The position numbers were made by a program, and so were the translations under genes. DNA of 64,000 nucleotides. It comes from Variovorax boronicumulans. Its GTDB lineage: Bacteria; Pseudomonadota; Gammaproteobacteria; Burkholderiales; Burkholderiaceae_C. Below the pieces are notes generated by a model. The model was not told the origin of the DNA and did no database searches. It saw only the letters and a list, made by a program, of their open reading frames with translations. The stretch covers positions 248,001 to 312,000 of the forward strand of contig NZ_JAUSSG010000010.1 in NCBI RefSeq assembly GCF_030812215.1, given 5' to 3'. Of this stretch, positions 42,978 to 53,300 are shown one piece after another (positions within the stretch are counted from its first letter, which is position 1; every line of letters begins with the position of its first letter).

Positions 42978-43789
42978 GCGGCTTTCCTCAGTTGCTGCGC
43001 GTAGCCCTTGAGCACCTCGTCACGCAGCACTTCCCAGATCTGCGTGTGCAGCTCGACGAAGCGCGGCTGCGTGCGCACCTCGGCCACGTCGCGCGGACGG
43101 GCCAGGTCGATGTCGAACTCGCCGATGGGATGCGTCGCCGGCCCGGCCGACAGCACCACCACGCGGTCGCTCATCGCAATGGCTTCATCGAGGTCGTGCG
43201 TGATGAAGAGCACCGCCTTCTTCTTCGCGCTCCAGATCTCGAGCACCTCGTTTTCCATGAGCTGCCGCGTCTGGATGTCGAGCGCGCTGAAGGGCTCGTC
43301 CATGAGGATGATGTCGGGGTCGAGCACCAGCGTTTGCGCCAGCGCCACGCGCTTGCGCATGCCGCCGGAAAGCTGGTGCGGATAGCGGTCGCCGAAGCCC
43401 GAGAGCCCCACGCGCGAGAGCCAGGCCTCGGCCTGCTCGCGCGCATCGGCATCGGACACGCCGCGGTACTGCAGTCCCACCATCACGTTGGCGACCGCGC
43501 TGCGCCACGGCATCAGCGCCTCGGTCTGGAACATGTAGCCCGCACGCGCATTGACGCCCGCGAGCGTCTGCCCGAACACCTTGACCGCGCCCGACGACGG
43601 CTCGAGCAGCCCCGCGCCCACGTTCAACAGCGTCGACTTGCCGCAGCCCGTAGGCCCGACCACCGAGACGAACTCGCCGGCCTTGATGCGCAGCGTGGTG
43701 TCGGCGACCGCGGTGTAGCGCTGGCCCGGGTCGTCCTTCGAGTGGAAGGTGCAGCTGATGGAGAGGAGTTCGAGTGCGTGGTCGGACAT
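42974..43789 (-). CDS. ABC transporter ATP-binding protein, SsuB/TauB-like
   Basis: A 271-residue ATPase. Walker A is GPTGCGKST, the signature is LSGGMRKRVALAQ, and Walker B is IILMDEPFSALD, followed by FITHDLDEAIAMSDR. MSDHALE at 43789 is chosen as start. It sits between the substrate-binding protein, from which an intrinsic terminator separates it, and the permease, which it overlaps. Confidence 0.92.
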   Translation of the reverse strand: MSDHALELLSISCTFHSKDDPGQRYTAVADTTLRIKAGEFVSVVGPTGCGKSTLLNVGAGLLEPSSGAVKVFGQTLAGVNARAGYMFQTEALMPWRSAVANVMVGLQYRGVSDADAREQAEAWLSRVGLSGFGDRYPHQLSGGMRKRVALAQTLVLDPDIILMDEPFSALDIQTRQLMENEVLEIWSAKKKAVLFITHDLDEAIAMSDRVVVLSAGPATHPIGEFDIDLARPRDVAEVRTQPRFVELHTQIWEVLRDEVLKGYAQQLRKAA

Positions 43790-43800
43790 GTCTGCAGGAT

Positions 43801-43824
43801 TAAAAAACCCGGCCAAGGCCGGGT
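43801..43824 (-). terminator. Intrinsic terminator between the binding-protein and ATPase genes
   Basis: A perfect palindrome ACCCGGCCAAGGCCGGGT, followed on the minus strand by a run of six T. It lies inside the operon, after the binding-protein stop and before the ATPase start, so partial read-through would give an excess of binding protein over the membrane complex. Confidence 0.75.
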
Positions 43825-43841
43825 CGCGGGGACGTTCGGAG

Positions 43842-44876
43842 TCAGGCTTTGAACCTGTCCTTCGCGCGCCTAGCAAAATCGTTGGTGTAGGTCTTGAGGA
43901 GATCGATCTTCTCGGCCTTCACCGCAGTGTCGAAGCTCGCGATGGCTGTGAGGGCCGTCTTCGGTCCGTCGGCCGGCACGAGGCCGTCGGTGGCGATCGA
44001 TTCGCGCACCTTGTCGAAAGACGCGAGGTACAACGCCCGGTCGCCGAGCAGATAGGTCTCCGGCACCGTCTTGATGATGTCGCCCGGCCCCGCCGTCTGC
44101 AGCCACTTCAGGCCGTGCACGATGGCATTGGCCAGCGCCTGGCAGGTGTTGGGATTCTTCTGGATGAAATCGATCGGCGCGTAGAGGCAGGCCGCGGGCA
44201 TCGGTCCGCCGAACACCTGCTGCGTGCCCTTGAGCGTGCGCGTGTCGCTGATGATCTTCACATCGCCCTTTTGCTCGAGCATCGTCATCACCGGATCGGT
44301 GTTGCTGATGGCGTCGATCTGGCCCGAGCGCAGCGCGGTGAGCGCGCCGGCCGCGACGCCCACGCCGATGTAGCTCACGTCGCTCGCCTTGAGCCCGCCG
44401 CGCGAGAGCACGAGGTTGGCCACCATGTTGGTCGACGAACCCGGAGCGGAAACGCCGATCTTCTTCCCCTTCAAGTCCTGGATGCCGGTATAGCCCGCCA
44501 TGTTCTTGGTCGACACGCCCACGGCGATCTGCGGTGCGCGGCCCTGCAGCACGAAGGCCTGGAAGAACTGGTTCTTGGCCTGCAGGTTGATGGTGTGTTC
44601 GTAGGCGCCCGAGCAGACATCGGCCGAGCCGCCCACCACCGCCTGCAGCGCACGCGCGCCACCGGCGAAATCGGAGATCTCCACCTCGAGCCCTTCGGCC
44701 TTGAAGTAGCCGAGCTGCTCGGAGATGGTCAGCGGCAGGTAGTAGAACGCGGCCTTGCCGCCGACCGCGATGGAGACCTTGGTCTTTTCCAGCTTGGCTT
44801 GCGCAAAAACCCGCGGCAGCGCAATCGCTGCGGCAGCGACTGCGGAGGCGGAAATAAGGGTTCTGCGATGAAGCAT
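43842..44876 (-). CDS. ABC transporter substrate-binding protein, NMT1/TauA/SsuA-like
   Basis: A 344-residue periplasmic protein with a signal peptide (about 1-26, RVFAQA). VSIAVGGKAAFYYLPLTISEQLGYFKAEGLEVEI (in two parts) is the NMT1/SsuA entry pattern, and GKKIGVSAPGSSTNMVANLVL binds an oxyanion in homologues. The ligand is unknown; sulfonates, taurine or aromatic acids are typical. It is the first gene of the SsuABC-like operon. Confidence 0.9.
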   Translation of the reverse strand: MLHRRTLISASAVAAAAIALPRVFAQAKLEKTKVSIAVGGKAAFYYLPLTISEQLGYFKAEGLEVEISDFAGGARALQAVVGGSADVCSGAYEHTINLQAKNQFFQAFVLQGRAPQIAVGVSTKNMAGYTGIQDLKGKKIGVSAPGSSTNMVANLVLSRGGLKASDVSYIGVGVAAGALTALRSGQIDAISNTDPVMTMLEQKGDVKIISDTRTLKGTQQVFGGPMPAACLYAPIDFIQKNPNTCQALANAIVHGLKWLQTAGPGDIIKTVPETYLLGDRALYLASFDKVRESIATDGLVPADGPKTALTAIASFDTAVKAEKIDLLKTYTNDFARRAKDRFKA

Positions 44877-45023
44877 GAAGCGGTCCTGCGGGCTCTTTGA
44901 TTCTTGTGAAGTGAATCGAGCTTAGGGGTGCGCGACCGTTGCCTGCATCGGGGTCATCCCGTGCGGGTTTCCACGTAAGCATGAAGGCCTCCACGGGCCC
45001 TCTGCCAGATGGCCTGCAGCGGC

Positions 45024-45416
45024 CTATTTCGCGAGGAAAAGAATCGCGATGTTGACGAGGAACGCGAGCGCCCAGACCGCACTGCGCACGCCGCCGAGAC
45101 CCTTGATGTAGATCGCAAGGTAGATCGCGCGCAGCACGACATAGGCCACCGCCAGCATGTCGAGCCGCGCCTGGTTGGCGCCCAGCTGGTGCGCGATGAT
45201 CACCGCGCCGATGAAGAACGGCAGCCCTTCGAAGGTGTTGGCCTGTGCGCTGTTGGCGCGTGCGCGCCAGCCGCTTTGCCTGGCGGCCCAGTCGCGCGGA
45301 TGCACGTTGTCGCGCGGGCCGAAGGCGCCGACCTTGGCGATCCATGCCGCGAGGTACGGCAGGCCGCAGGCGAAGAACACGCACCAGTAGGCGATGGTGA
45401 GCAGGGAAAGGGTCAT
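45024..45416 (-). CDS. MAPEG family membrane protein
   Basis: A 130-residue protein with four membrane segments and the MAPEG pattern (RANSAQANTFEGLPFFIGAV, then RAIYLAIYIKGLGGVRSAVW). Eukaryotic MAPEGs act on eicosanoids and glutathione; the bacterial members are mostly uncharacterised. The start at 45416 is preceded by GGAGACAACCCGAC. It stands 57 nt after recR on the same strand and may be the end of that operon. Confidence 0.88.
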   Translation of the reverse strand: MTLSLLTIAYWCVFFACGLPYLAAWIAKVGAFGPRDNVHPRDWAARQSGWRARANSAQANTFEGLPFFIGAVIIAHQLGANQARLDMLAVAYVVLRAIYLAIYIKGLGGVRSAVWALAFLVNIAILFLAK

Positions 45417-45473
45417 GTCGGGTTGTCTCCGTTCGGCAGCGCACGCGGCAACCGCCATGGCCGCTGCACCACG

Positions 45474-46064
45474 CTAGCGGCGGTCGACCAGTGCGTGCGC
45501 GATGGTGCCCAGGTCCACGTATTCGAGTTCACTGCCGGCCGGAACGCCGCGCGCGAGGCGCGTCACGGTGAGGCCGCGCTGCTTGAGCGCTTCGCCGATC
45601 ACATGCGCGGTGGCCTCGCCTTCGGCGGTGAAGTTGGTGGCGAGGATGACTTCGCTCACCGTGCCATCGAGCGCGCGGTCGAACAGCTTCTGCAGGCCGA
45701 TGTCCTTCGGCCCGATGCCGTCGAGCGGACTGAGTTTTCCCATCAGCACGAAGTAATAGCCCCGGAAGGCGCCGGTGCGCTCCAGCGCGGCCTGGTCGGC
45801 GGGCGTCTCGACCACGCAGAGCTTGGTCCCATCGCGGCGCGAGTCCATGCACACGCTGCAGATCGGTGCTTCCGTGAAGGTGTTGCAGAGTTCGCAGTGC
45901 CGCACATTGCCCGCTGCCTGCTGCAGTGCGCGCGACAGCAGTTGGGCACCGTCGCGGTCGTGCTGCAGCAAGTGAAACGCCATGCGCGAAGCCGACTTCA
46001 CGCCGACGCCGGGCAGGCGGCGCAGCGCATCGACCAATGCGTCGAGCGAACTGGCGTCGGCCAT
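45474..46064 (-). CDS. recR: Recombination mediator RecR
   Basis: A 196-residue protein of the RecFOR pathway that loads RecA on gapped DNA. It has an N-terminal HhH region ([21 protein letters not shown], split), a C4 zinc finger ([16 protein letters not shown]) and a Toprim domain ([20 protein letters not shown], then LDGIGP). It follows ybaB by 7 nt in the classical dnaX-ybaB-recR operon. Confidence 0.96.
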   Translation of the reverse strand: MADASSLDALVDALRRLPGVGVKSASRMAFHLLQHDRDGAQLLSRALQQAAGNVRHCELCNTFTEAPICSVCMDSRRDGTKLCVVETPADQAALERTGAFRGYYFVLMGKLSPLDGIGPKDIGLQKLFDRALDGTVSEVILATNFTAEGEATAHVIGEALKQRGLTVTRLARGVPAGSELEYVDLGTIAHALVDRR

Positions 46065-46071
46065 CAATCGC

Positions 46072-46404
46072 TCAGAACGGCAGCTTCATGCCGGGCGGGA
46101 GGCCCGGCATGCCGGCCGTGAGCTTGCCCATCTTCTGCTCGCTGGTTTCCTCGGCCTTGCGCACCGCTGCGTTGAAGGCGGCGGCCACCAGGTCTTCGAG
46201 CATGTCCTTGTCGTCGGCCAGGAGGCTCGGGTCGATCGTGATGCGCTTGACGTCGTGCTTGCAGGTCATGACGACCTTCACGAGACCGGCGCCCGATTCG
46301 CCTTCGACCTCGATATGGGCCAGTTCTTCCTGGGCCTTCTTGAGGTTGTCCTGCATTGCCTGCGCCTGCTTCATGAGGCCGGCCAGTTGTCCTTTGTTGA
46401 ACAT
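46072..46404 (-). CDS. ybaB: Nucleoid-associated protein, YbaB/EbfC family
   Basis: A 110-residue DNA-binding protein with the family layout: an N-terminal helix ([21 protein letters not shown], cut here), three strands ([16 protein letters not shown]), [20 protein letters not shown], and a Gly/Pro/Met-rich tail ([12 protein letters not shown]). It lies between dnaX (66 nt) and recR (7 nt). Confidence 0.95.
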   Translation of the reverse strand: MFNKGQLAGLMKQAQAMQDNLKKAQEELAHIEVEGESGAGLVKVVMTCKHDVKRITIDPSLLADDKDMLEDLVAAAFNAAVRKAEETSEQKMGKLTAGMPGLPPGMKLPF

Positions 46405-46469
46405 CGTTGGTCCTGTATGTGTGGTGAAGAAAAGGGGTGAAGGATAAGAGACGCGGCTGCGGTGCCGGC

Positions 46470-48359
46470 TCAGGCGGGCCGCAGCGTTCCGGGGACGATC
46501 TTCGCATCGAAGTCGCGCATCAGCATCTGCACCTCGGGGTCGCTGTGGATGGCCTCCTCGGCCACGCGCTGGCGCTCCTCGGCCGCATGCCGGTTGCGGC
46601 GCGCGGGGCTGTCGACCACGCCGCCGATCTCGATGGCGAGCTTGATGTCGTGGCCGAGCGCGTTGAGCGCCGCGGTCAGCTTCTCGCGGCTGGATGGCTG
46701 ATTGAGCGTTTCGCGCTCGATGCGCAGGATCCACTGGTCGGTGTCGCGCCCCACGAGCTGCGATTGCAGCGCGAGTTCGCGCGCGAGGGCCGTGATGCTT
46801 TCGGCCGCGACCAGTTGGGTGACCGTGGCGTACCAGAAGTCGCCGTCCTCGCTGGGCGGAATCGGTGCGGCCGGGCCGCGTTGCTCGTCGGTGCGCGGCG
46901 CATCGCGCTGGCCAGGAGGCGGCTGCACGCGGATCGGCATGCCGACGACCTTGGCGGGGGTATCTGCGGGAGAAGGCCTGGGGTCCGACTGTCGCAGGGG
47001 TTCGTCGACGACGGCCAGGCGGTGTCCCGCGGGAACCGACGCCGAGACGTTCGATGCTGCGGCGGGTGCCGGAACAGGCGGCATGGGCGCAGCCGGAGGC
47101 GGAGATTCGGCCAGGGGCCTGACCACGGGCGCCGGCGCCGGAGTCGGGGCCGGCACAGGGGGAGCGACGGGAGTCGGCACCCTTGGCGCCGCACCCTGCG
47201 CTTCATTCAGAGTTTTTTTTTCCGGGGAAGCCGTCGAAGCAGCCGCGTTGGAAGGTTTGAAGGCCAGCAGCCGCAGCAACACCATCGTCAGCGCGGCATA
47301 TTCGTCGGGCGCCAGGCCCAGCTCGCCACGGCCGTGCAGGCAGAGGCTGTAGAGGAGCTGCGTTTCGTCGGCCGGCATCAGCGATGCAAGGCGCGCGGTA
47401 TCGGCGGCGTCGGGGTCGGTGGCTGAATCGGCCGACTCCGCACGTGAAGGCACCGCCTGCAACACGGCCATGGCCTGCAGCACCGCGGTCATTTCCTCGA
47501 GCGTGGAAGCGGCGGACATGCCATCGCGGCGCAGCGCCTCGGAGGTGTCGACCACCGTCTTGCCATCGCCCTGTGCGAGCGCCTCGATCAGGCGGAACAC
47601 GTGGCCGCGATCCACGCTGCCGAGCATCTGGCGCACGCCGGTCTCCAGCAGTTCGCCGTTGCCGAATGCGATGGCCTGGTCGGTGAGCGAGAGCGCATCG
47701 CGCATCGAACCGCGCGCCGCGCGCGCCAGGAGGCGCAGCGCCTGCGGCTCGGCCGGCACCTGCTCGGTCTGCAGCACGCTCGTGAGGTGTTCGAGCACCG
47801 TCTCGGGCGCCATGGGCCGCAGGTTGAACTGCAGGCAGCGCGACAGCACCGTGACCGGCACCTTCTGCGGATCGGTGGTCGCAAGCACGAACTTGAGGTA
47901 TTCGGGCGGCTCCTCCAGCGTCTTCAACATCGCGTTGAACGCGGTGTTGGTGAGCATGTGCACTTCGTCGATCATGAAGACCTTGAAGCGCCCCTGCACC
48001 GGCTTGTAGACGGCTTGCTCGAGCAGCGACTGCACTTCGTCCACACCGCGGTTGGAGGCCGCGTCGAGCTCGGTGTAGTCGACGAAGCGGCCCGAATCGA
48101 TGTCGCGGCAGGCCTGGCAGACGCCGCACGGCGTGGCGGTGATGCCGCCCTGCCCGTCCGGCCCCTGGCAGTTGAGCGACTTGGCCAGGATGCGCGAGAC
48201 CGTGGTCTTGCCCACGCCCCGCGTGCCGGTGAAAAGATAGGCGTGATGCAGGCGCTGCGTGGTCAGTGCGTTCTCGAGCGCCTGCACCACATGCCCCTGG
48301 CCGACCATCTCACCGAAGGTTTTCGGACGGAACTTGCGAGCGAGCACGAGATAAGACAT
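46470..48359 (-). CDS. dnaX: DNA polymerase III subunits gamma/tau
   Basis: A 629-residue clamp-loader ATPase (tau). Its N-terminal AAA+ part has [13 protein letters not shown] (about residue 43), a Zn module (C in LNCQG and CGVCQAC), MIDEVHML and the sensor-1 region. A Pro/Ala-rich linker (about 385-480) and the polymerase/DnaB-binding domains follow. Nine A in the coding strand at 47221-47213 allow a -1 slip that ends translation after KKNSE, giving a 385-residue gamma. ATG at 48359 starts [15 protein letters not shown] at 48368 is also possible. Confidence 0.96.
   Translation of the reverse strand: MSYLVLARKFRPKTFGEMVGQGHVVQALENALTTQRLHHAYLFTGTRGVGKTTVSRILAKSLNCQGPDGQGGITATPCGVCQACRDIDSGRFVDYTELDAASNRGVDEVQSLLEQAVYKPVQGRFKVFMIDEVHMLTNTAFNAMLKTLEEPPEYLKFVLATTDPQKVPVTVLSRCLQFNLRPMAPETVLEHLTSVLQTEQVPAEPQALRLLARAARGSMRDALSLTDQAIAFGNGELLETGVRQMLGSVDRGHVFRLIEALAQGDGKTVVDTSEALRRDGMSAASTLEEMTAVLQAMAVLQAVPSRAESADSATDPDAADTARLASLMPADETQLLYSLCLHGRGELGLAPDEYAALTMVLLRLLAFKPSNAAASTASPEKKTLNEAQGAAPRVPTPVAPPVPAPTPAPAPVVRPLAESPPPAAPMPPVPAPAAASNVSASVPAGHRLAVVDEPLRQSDPRPSPADTPAKVVGMPIRVQPPPGQRDAPRTDEQRGPAAPIPPSEDGDFWYATVTQLVAAESITALARELALQSQLVGRDTDQWILRIERETLNQPSSREKLTAALNALGHDIKLAIEIGGVVDSPARRNRHAAEERQRVAEEAIHSDPEVQMLMRDFDAKIVPGTLRPA
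47213..47221 (-). other. A9 slippery site of dnaX for gamma subunit production
   Basis: The coding strand reads GAA AAA AAA ACT, a run of nine A. A -1 ribosomal slip, or insertion of one A by the polymerase, puts translation on AAC TCT GAA TGA, stopping at 47203-47205. The stop is 8 bases beyond the run, exactly the arrangement used to make the short gamma form in E. coli (A6G) and Thermus (A9). Confidence 0.75.
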
Positions 48360-48459
48360 TGCGGGCATTCTAAAAGGCGCGGAGAGGCCACTTCACGCTT
48401 GTTTCCCCGCCGCGCCGAAATCATTCACGCTCCCGCGAAGGGGGCAAATTCACCCGGTT

Positions 48460-48465
48460 AGAATG
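48460..48465 (+). promoter_or_regulatory. -10 element of the 4.5S RNA promoter
   Basis: TAGAAT (5/6 to consensus) ends 7 nt before the predicted first base of the 4.5S RNA. No good -35 is visible at 16-18 bp; GC-rich sequence occupies that position. Confidence 0.5.
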
Positions 48466-48471
48466 CACGCT

Positions 48472-48566
48472 GACGGGCCTCCCTGCATGGTGAAGTGGCC
48501 AACCGGGTCAGGTGGGGAACCAAGCAGCCCTAACTGCGTAGTCAGTGCCAGGGGTAAGGCTCGTCA
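48472..48566 (+). ncRNA. ffs: Signal recognition particle 4.5S RNA
   Basis: A 95-nt RNA that with Ffh targets nascent membrane proteins. The conserved Ffh-binding core GGTCAGGTGGGGAA, then AGCAGCC, lies at the tip of a long hairpin. The ends pair (TGACGGGCCT with AGGCTCGTCA, one G-U). It lies beside dnaX, as in many betaproteobacteria, and is transcribed away from it. Confidence 0.92.
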
Positions 48567-48671
48567 ACCTAACATTTAGAAGCCGTGAGCTCCCGGAGAG
48601 CTCACGCGCTGTGTCCAAGAGTTGCCGCCCCCCCGGACACCTCAACCTCCCAGAACTTCGCGCTGCCATCC

Positions 48672-49100
48672 ATGAACTTGGACATCCGGCCCGCCGACAT
48701 CAGCGATCTCGAATTACTGGTGCGTCTCGACACCGTGGCCGCGCACGACTCGCGCCGCGCCGCGCAGATCCAACGGTGGATCAAGGACCGCTTCTGCCAC
48801 GTGATCGAGGTCGATGGCGACATCGCCGCCTACGGCGTCCTGCACCACCACTTCTTCGACTGCGGCTTCATCGAGATGCTGATGGTCGACGAGAAGTTTC
48901 GCCGCAGGCGACTCGGCCTGAGGCTCGTCGATCACTTCCAGTCGACCTGCGAACGCCCAAAGCTTTTCACCTCCACGAACCGCTCCAACGGGGCGATGCA
49001 ATCGCTGCTGAAAGAAGCCGGCTTCAGGGAGAGCGGCCACATCGACAACCTCGATGCGGCCGACCCCGAGCAGGTGTTCTTCTGGCCGTGCGAGCGCTGA
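48672..49100 (+). CDS. GNAT family N-acetyltransferase
   Basis: A 142-residue acetyltransferase-fold protein. MNLDIRPADISDLELL starts the first strand/helix, MLMVDEKFRRRRLGLRLVDHF is motif A with a degenerate R/Q-x-x-G-x-G acetyl-CoA loop (RRRRLG), and STNRSNGAMQSLLKEAGFRESG is motif B. The acceptor is unknown. It is flanked by the 4.5S RNA gene and the convergent flavoprotein gene. Confidence 0.85.
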   Translation: MNLDIRPADISDLELLVRLDTVAAHDSRRAAQIQRWIKDRFCHVIEVDGDIAAYGVLHHHFFDCGFIEMLMVDEKFRRRRLGLRLVDHFQSTCERPKLFTSTNRSNGAMQSLLKEAGFRESGHIDNLDAADPEQVFFWPCER

Positions 49101-49112
49101 GCGGGCCTGCTG

Positions 49113-50351
49113 CTACAGGCCCAACCGCCGGATCGCGCCGCGCGCCGCAGCCGCCCCGCTGGCCATCGACGCCGTGAGCAGATAGCCACCGGTCGGCGCT
49201 TCCCAATCGAGCATTTCTCCTGCCGCGAACACGCCGGGCAGCGCCGTCGCCATCAGCGCCGGGTCGAGCGCGTCGAAGCGCACGCCACCGGCGGTACTGA
49301 TCGCCTCGTCGAGTGGCCGCGTCGCGACCAGCTTCAGCGGCACCGCCTTGATGGTGGCAGCGAGTTGCACCGGGTCCTGCATCGCCTCCTTGCTCAGCGC
49401 TTCATGCAGCACGCCCGCCTTGATGCCTTCGATGCCGAGCCGGCTCTTGAGGTGACTGCTCAACGAGCGCGCGCCGCGTGGGTGCTTCACCGCGGCCAAC
49501 ACCTGTTCCGCACTGCGATCAGGCAACAGGTCCAGCAACAGCGTGGCACTGCCCTGCGAAGCGATCTCGTCGCGCAGCAAGGCCGACGCTGCATAGATCA
49601 GGCTGCCTTCGATGCCCGTGGCCGTCGCAACGAACTCACCTTTGCGCGCGAAGCTGCGCCCCTGGCTGTCGGTAAACGAAATCGCCACCGACTTGAACGG
49701 CTGCCCCGCAAAGCGGCTGGAAAAATGCGCGCTCCACCCTGCCCCGTCGAAACCGCAGTTGGCAGGCAGCAGCGGTGCGACATCGATGCCGCGCCCTTGC
49801 AGCCACGGCGCCCACGCACCATCGGACCCCAGCCGCGCCCAGCTCGCACCGCCGAGCGCCAGCACCACCGCATCCGCCTTCACCGAGGTCTCACCCGTCG
49901 GCGTGGCGAACCGCAGCGCGGCCGAATCGAGCGACGCATCGCCCAGCCAGCGATGGCGCATATGAAACTGCACACCCGCCGAACGCAGCCGATGCAGCCA
50001 CGCGCGCAGCAGCGGCGCAGCCTTCATGTCCGTCGGGAACACGCGCCCTGACGTGCCGACGAAAGTCTCGATGCCGAGACCGGTCGCCCATTCGCGCACT
50101 TGCTGCGGGCCGAACTTCGCGAGCATCGGCTCGAGTTGTGCACGGCGTTCGCCGAACCGGCTCATGAACACGTCGAAAGGTTCCGAATGCGTGAGGTTCA
50201 GCCCGCCGCGGCCGGCCAGCAGGAACTTGCGGCCCACCGAGGGCATGGCGTCGTAGACGTGCACTTGCGCGCCGGACGCGCCGAGGACTTCGGCCGCCAT
50301 CAGGCCGGCAGGTCCGCCGCCGATCACGGCGACGGTTGGGGAAAGGGTCAT
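49113..50351 (-). CDS. FAD-dependent oxidoreductase, HI0933/BaiN-like family
   Basis: A 412-residue flavoprotein. The N-terminal dinucleotide motif VAVIGGGPAGLMAAE and GRKFLLAGRGGLNLTHSE are the family hallmarks. VLALGGASWARLGSDG (split) lies in the second half, and GVFAAGEMLDWEAPTGGYLLTAS (split) closes the FAD site. The reaction is not established. The start overlaps the addA stop (ATGA), so it is the last gene of the addB-addA operon. Confidence 0.9.
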   Translation of the reverse strand: MTLSPTVAVIGGGPAGLMAAEVLGASGAQVHVYDAMPSVGRKFLLAGRGGLNLTHSEPFDVFMSRFGERRAQLEPMLAKFGPQQVREWATGLGIETFVGTSGRVFPTDMKAAPLLRAWLHRLRSAGVQFHMRHRWLGDASLDSAALRFATPTGETSVKADAVVLALGGASWARLGSDGAWAPWLQGRGIDVAPLLPANCGFDGAGWSAHFSSRFAGQPFKSVAISFTDSQGRSFARKGEFVATATGIEGSLIYAASALLRDEIASQGSATLLLDLLPDRSAEQVLAAVKHPRGARSLSSHLKSRLGIEGIKAGVLHEALSKEAMQDPVQLAATIKAVPLKLVATRPLDEAISTAGGVRFDALDPALMATALPGVFAAGEMLDWEAPTGGYLLTASMASGAAAARGAIRRLGL

Positions 50352-53300
50352 TCGAGGTTTACCAGTTCGCCCTGCCCGGTGAGGAACGCGACGCGTACCG
50401 TGGCACCGGGGTAGGCATGTTGCACGGCCGCGCGGTAGCGCTGCATCTGTGCGATCAACGTCGCGTCCCGCTCGGGACGCGCTGCGGATTTGTAGTCGAG
50501 GATCCACCAGGCACCGGTCTCGCGCTCGCGCACCAGCCGGTCGATGCGCAATGTCTCGCCTTCATGGACCAGCGTGACTTCGTTGCCATGCCAATCGACC
50601 CTGCGATCGTCCCACACCCAGGCTCCCGCGCCCGCGCGGATGCGTTCGGCCAGCGTCGCGGCGCCGCGTGCCTGTTGCGGATCGAGCATGAATTCGCGGG
50701 CCGCCGCGCGCACGTGGGCCGAGGGCAGCGTCTCGCCTGGCACCGCCCATTCGAGCAGCCGGTGCATGGCCTCGCCGAAGGCGGCGGCGCGGGCGTCAAC
50801 GGTGGCATCGGCCGCCTTCCTGGCGGAAGGCTGATCGCCGGCGGCAGTCACGGAAGGCATCTGCTTCATCGAGAAACTGGCTACGCCGGTCTCGGTGGGC
50901 AATGCAACCAGCGGCTCGTCGGCCTCGGTTGGCTCGCAGGCCGATTCCAGCCGGGCCCACCAGCTGCCGTCGTTGGCGCGCGCCGGCCGCACCGACGACA
51001 GCACCAGTCGCTCGCGCGCTCGCGTGGTCGCGACGTAGAGGCCGTTGAGTTCCTCCCGGTGGCGTGCACGCTGCTCTTCTTCGAGCAGCGAAGCGGCGCA
51101 GGCCGGCGGCGTCTTCTCGCTCGCGAGGAACACGAAGCGGGTCGGCGCGCTGTCGCTGCCTTTCCACTCGACCAGCACGCCCATGGTTTGCGCGCGCGGC
51201 GGCGCGGCATCGCAATCGAGCATGAGCACCGTGTCGGCTTCCAGGCCCTTGGCGCCGTGCACGGTCAGCAATTGCACGGCATCGGGCGCGGCCACCGACG
51301 GCGCGCGCACGCCGCCGGCGCGCAGCGCGCGAACCAGTGCATAGGGCGTGGCGAAGCGCGCGCCTTCGATTTCGAGCGATGCGGACATGAGTCCGCGCAG
51401 GTTGGCGAGCGCGCTCTGGCGCATCGCGGCGGGCACAGCGGCGCCGAATTTCGCAAGCACATCGCCATCGTGAAAAATCGCGTCGATGGCGTCGTGCGGC
51501 GGCAGAGTCACGAGCCAGCGCTGCCACTTCTTCAGGCTGGCACCCGCCTCGGCCAACACCGGCGGGAGGCCCTCGCCCTTCTGTATCAACGCGAACCAGC
51601 TCGACGATGGCTGCTCGCGCTGCCGGAGCGCCAGCTGCACCAGCGCCTCGTCGTCGATGCTGAAAAGCGGCGACTTCAGCGCGCGTGCCAGCGAGAGATC
51701 GTGCGCGGGCGACACCAGCGCATCGATCAGCGCGACCATGTCTTGCACCTCGGGCGCATCGTGCAGCTCGTTCTTCTCGGGCTGCTGCACGGGGATGTGG
51801 CGCTGGCGCAGCGCGTCCTGCATCGCGGACAAGCGATTGCGCCGGCGCGCCAGCACCATGATCTGCCGCGGCGGTATGCCGTCGGCAATACGCTGTGCCA
51901 CCCAGCGCGCGGCCTGCTCGCATTCCTTCTGCAGCAGTTGTTCTTCGGGCAGCACGCGCGGCGTGACAAGGCTGTCGCGCCAGTGCAGCATGCCGTCGTC
52001 GGCCGGCACTGCCTCGGCCGCGTCGCCGAGCGCATCGCGGTCGATGGCCGGCAGCTTGAGCAGTTCGCCTTCGTCGCCGCGCTCGGTGGTGTGGGCGCGG
52101 TAGCCGTCGAACTCACCCGCGTCCTGCGCGGCCAGCATCGCCTGGTTGACCAGCCCGACCACCGCACGCGCGTTGCGGTGCGTGTGGTCGCAATTGAGCA
52201 GTTCGCCGTCGAGCCCTTCGCGCACGAACTTCTTGGCGGCAATGAACACCTGCGGCTCGGCGCGGCGGAAGCGGTAGATGCTCTGCTTCGGGTCGCCCAC
52301 GATGAACACGCGCGGCGCGCTTCCGCCCGCGCCGGTGTAGGCGCTGAGCCAGCCGTAGAGCGCCTGCCACTGCAGCGGGTTGGTGTCCTGGAACTCGTCG
52401 ATCAGAAGGTGCGCGATGCGGGCATCGAGCCGCTCCTGCACCCAGCCCGACAACGCCGACTGGCCAAGCAGCAGCTGCGCGGCCTGCTCGACGTCGTTCA
52501 TGTCGACCCAACCGTGCGCGCGCTTGACGTCCGCAAATGCGGCGATCAGCAGGCGCGTGAGCCGCGTCATGCGCTGCTGGTAGAGCCACGCCGCATGCTG
52601 GGCCTGCGCGGCGCACAGCACCTGGAGCTCGGCTTCGGCCTCCTGCGCGGCGGGGAATTTCTGCAGGTTCTTGGTGAGACGGTCTTCGCTCGCGACGAAG
52701 AAATTCTTTCTCAGGTGCGCGAGCGCCGCGGCGAGCGATTCGGCCGGCGGCTCGCCGACGCCGAAGACATCGATGATGGCCTCGGCGGCTTTCTGCGGCG
52801 TCTTGTTGCTCTCCTTGCCGAGTGCGGCAGCGCGGTCGAGCCAGCGGCGGCGGACCGGCTCGCCGCGCAGGGCATCGGTCGGTTCGTCCAGTCCATCGAG
52901 AGTCGGGTGGAGGGCACTGAAATGCTGGACGGCGTTTTCGGCATCGGCCAGCGAGAACTCGACGCGTTTGGTCAGCGCTTCGCCCAGCGCCTTGGCCGTC
53001 TGCGAGCGGCCATGCGTGGCGACGACGGCGTAGTAGTCGGCCAGCGCATGCTTGTCGGCCGTGACCGCCTCGAAGAAAGGCCGCCAGGTGTGGCCGCGGG
53101 CCTCGGCATCGTCTTCGAGCAGTTCGTAGTTGGACGGCAGGCCCAGCTCGCGCAGCACGGCGAGCGGCGCATTGCGCAGCAGGCCTGCGAACCAGGCGTG
53201 GAAAGTGCGGAACTGCACCGGGCGGCCGCCTTCGAGCAGGCGCCTGTAGAGGCCCTTCAGTCGCGGCACGGCGGCGAGCGCGGCAGCAGGCTCGACGCCG

